Source: Campylobacterales bacterium (GTDB lineage Bacteria; Campylobacterota; Campylobacteria; Campylobacterales; JACAEZ01). From it: DNA of 8,455 bases. Of the stretch, positions 7,200-8,455 are shown in pieces (positions within the stretch are counted from its first letter, which is position 1; every line of letters starts with the position of its first letter). Location of the stretch: NCBI GenBank assembly GCA_013388565.1, contig JACAEZ010000066.1, forward strand, positions 1 through 8,455, in the 5' to 3' direction. The notes beneath the pieces are model-generated. The model saw only the letters and a list, made by a program, of their open reading frames with translations. It did no database searches and was not told the DNA's origin. Made by a program: the position numbers and the translations under genes.

Positions 7200-8027
7200 A
7201 TGAAAAAAATATTATTATCTGTAGCTGTTAGTGTAATATTAAATGCTGGATTGGTTGATGGTGTTTCTATATTGGTAAATAATGAACCAATAACACTTCA
7301 TGAGATAGATAAAAGGTCTGCTATATTTAAAGCATCTAAAAAAGATAGTATTGAGATGTTAATTGAAGAGAAACTTATAGAGCAAGAGATAGTAAAAAGA
7401 GGTATTGAGGCAGATTATTTTGAAGTAGAAAATGAGATAGAAAAAATGGCAACTTCAAAAGGTATGACTATTTATCAACTTAAAAATGCTTTAATGAAAA
7501 ATGGTGTTAGTTATGATGAATATTCAAATGAGATTAAAAAGAAGGTTCAAAAGGATAAGCTGTTTAAAAAAATAGCTATTGATAAAGTTAAAAATATAGA
7601 TAATGATGAGTTGAAACTATTTTTTAATCAAAATAGCTACAAATATAATATGCCACAAAAAGTTGAACTTATTAATTATGTATCACAAAACCAACAAGAG
7701 TTAATGAAAATTATCTCAAATCCAATGTATCACTCAAACAGTATAGATTCTAAAGAAGAGAGTGTAAATTTAAAAGAGTTAAATCCACAACTTGCAGATA
7801 TTTTGGTAAATACAAAAGAGGGACAATTTAGTCAAATTATACCTTTTGGGGATAAATTTGTAACTTTTTATATTAAAAAGAAGCTAAACTCTTCAAGTTC
7901 TGATTTTGAAAGTGTCAAAAACAGAGTTTTAAATGATTACATGATTAAAAATGAGGATAAAATTATTAAAGAGTATTTTGTAAAAGTTAAAGCAACATCA
8001 AATATTAAAATAGTAAGAGTTCCTTAA
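7200..8027 (+). CDS. SurA-like periplasmic chaperone with degenerate parvulin (PPIase) domain
   Basis: This 275-residue protein is probably a periplasmic chaperone for outer-membrane proteins. It starts with a signal peptide (MKK, hydrophobic core to about residue 16, likely cleaved near 16-20). The SurA N-terminal signature VDGVSILVNNEPITLHEID follows at 19-37, then a long helical SurA_N domain (about 38-145) including IEEKLIEQEIVKRGIE. The part that should be a parvulin domain (about 150-228, PQKVELINYVSQ to FVTFYIKKKL) keeps the fold's ends, including the KEGQFSQIIPFGDKFVTFYI strand region. It lacks the usual AxHIL histidine motif and GDLGW-type motif, so isomerase activity is doubtful. 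A C-terminal helix (about 234-262) returns to the SurA core. Size and layout resemble the SurA-like periplasmic proteins of Campylobacter of about 270 residues. GGAG at 7191-7194 precedes ATG 7200 by 5 bases. The gene ends in tandem stops TAATAA and lies 20 bases after dapD and 21 before metK. Confidence 0.82.
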   Translation: MKKILLSVAVSVILNAGLVDGVSILVNNEPITLHEIDKRSAIFKASKKDSIEMLIEEKLIEQEIVKRGIEADYFEVENEIEKMATSKGMTIYQLKNALMKNGVSYDEYSNEIKKKVQKDKLFKKIAIDKVKNIDNDELKLFFNQNSYKYNMPQKVELINYVSQNQQELMKIISNPMYHSNSIDSKEESVNLKELNPQLADILVNTKEGQFSQIIPFGDKFVTFYIKKKLNSSSSDFESVKNRVLNDYMIKNEDKIIKEYFVKVKATSNIKIVRVP

Positions 8028-8048
8028 TAACGATAAAAAGAGGTATTT

Positions 8049-8455
8049 ATGTCAAGAGAGTATATTTTTTCCAGCGAATCTGTAACTGAAGGTCACCCAG
8101 ATAAAATTGCAGACCAAATTAGCGATGCGATTTTAGATTATATTATAGAACGAGACCCAAATGCAAAAGTTGCTTGTGAAACACTTGTTTCAAATGGGTA
8201 TTGCATTATTGCAGGAGAGTTAAAAACAGATACTTATGCACCAATGCAAGAGATTGTAAGAGGTGTAATAAAAGAGATTGGATATACAAATGCAGAGTAT
8301 GGATTTGATTATCGTTCTGCAGCTGTTTTAAATGGAATAGGCGAACAAAGTCCAGATATTAGAGTTGGTGTTGAAAAAAATTGTGGGGAAATAGGAGCAG
8401 GTGACCAAGGCATGATGTTTGGTTATGCATGTCGTGAAAGTGATGTATTAATGCC
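8049..8455 (+). CDS. metK: S-adenosylmethionine synthase (MetK), 5' part, cut by window end
   Basis: MetK makes S-adenosylmethionine from methionine and ATP in the cytoplasm. Only the first 135 codons plus two bases are in the window, about a third of a protein normally near 390 residues; the frame is open at the edge. The N-terminal signature [19 protein letters not shown] (8-26) is present, with the catalytic His16 and metal-binding Asp18 of [15 protein letters not shown] (95-104) and the ATP-binding [12 protein letters not shown] (116-127) also fit. ATG 8049 has AAGAGG at 8038-8043, 5 bases upstream. It starts 21 bases after the SurA-like gene stop with no terminator between, so it is probably the last gene seen of the proA-dapD-chaperone-metK unit. 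The sequence is of the common bacterial type, unlike my recollection of the divergent Campylobacter/Helicobacter MetK. Confidence 0.96.
   Translation, partial: MSREYIFSSESVTEGHPDKIADQISDAILDYIIERDPNAKVACETLVSNGYCIIAGELKTDTYAPMQEIVRGVIKEIGYTNAEYGFDYRSAAVLNGIGEQSPDIRVGVEKNCGEIGAGDQGMMFGYACRESDVLM

Overview
The window is strongly AT-rich, Gram-negative bacterial DNA with every gene on the + strand and packed tightly. The gene families (an outer-membrane polysaccharide export protein, a Wzz-type chain-length protein and a SurA-like periplasmic chaperone) require a two-membrane cell. The base composition, the Lys/Asn/Ile-rich proteins, the promoter with a good -10 but no -35, and the flavour of the ProA, SurA-like and MetK proteins point to Campylobacterota, most likely the Arcobacter/Sulfurimonas side rather than Campylobacter or Helicobacter. 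That placement is an inference from memory, not from a search.

Bases 1-3539 are the 3' end of an exopolysaccharide or capsule locus. A very long multi-SLBB polysaccharide export protein (Wza/KpsD-like) enters from the left edge and runs to 2595. It is interrupted by a single in-frame TGA at 1729-1731, and the reading frame resumes in the same phase on the other side. A Wzz-domain chain-length/co-polymerase protein follows with a one-base stop/start overlap. Together they would form the trans-periplasmic export apparatus, so the interruption should affect surface polysaccharide unless the stop is a sequencing error.

Bases 3543-8455 are housekeeping genes. argJ (arginine) starts 3 bases after the wzz-like gene. 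Then come a small YdcH/DUF465 gene with its own promoter and a downstream hairpin, proA (proline), dapD (lysine/diaminopimelate), a secreted SurA-like chaperone, and the 5' part of metK (S-adenosylmethionine), which is cut by the right edge. proA, dapD, the chaperone and metK are 15-21 bases apart, each with a good ribosome binding site, and look like one transcription unit. The amino-acid genes belong to four different pathways, so this is co-transcription of core functions rather than one pathway.

I found no mobile element, CRISPR array, tRNA or rRNA, and no non-coding stretch over about 100 bases. I do not see a new defence or mobile system here. The points most worth checking are the in-frame stop in the export gene, the near-identical 19-base repeat ending just before it, the argJ/polysaccharide junction, and the loss of parvulin active-site motifs in the SurA-like protein.
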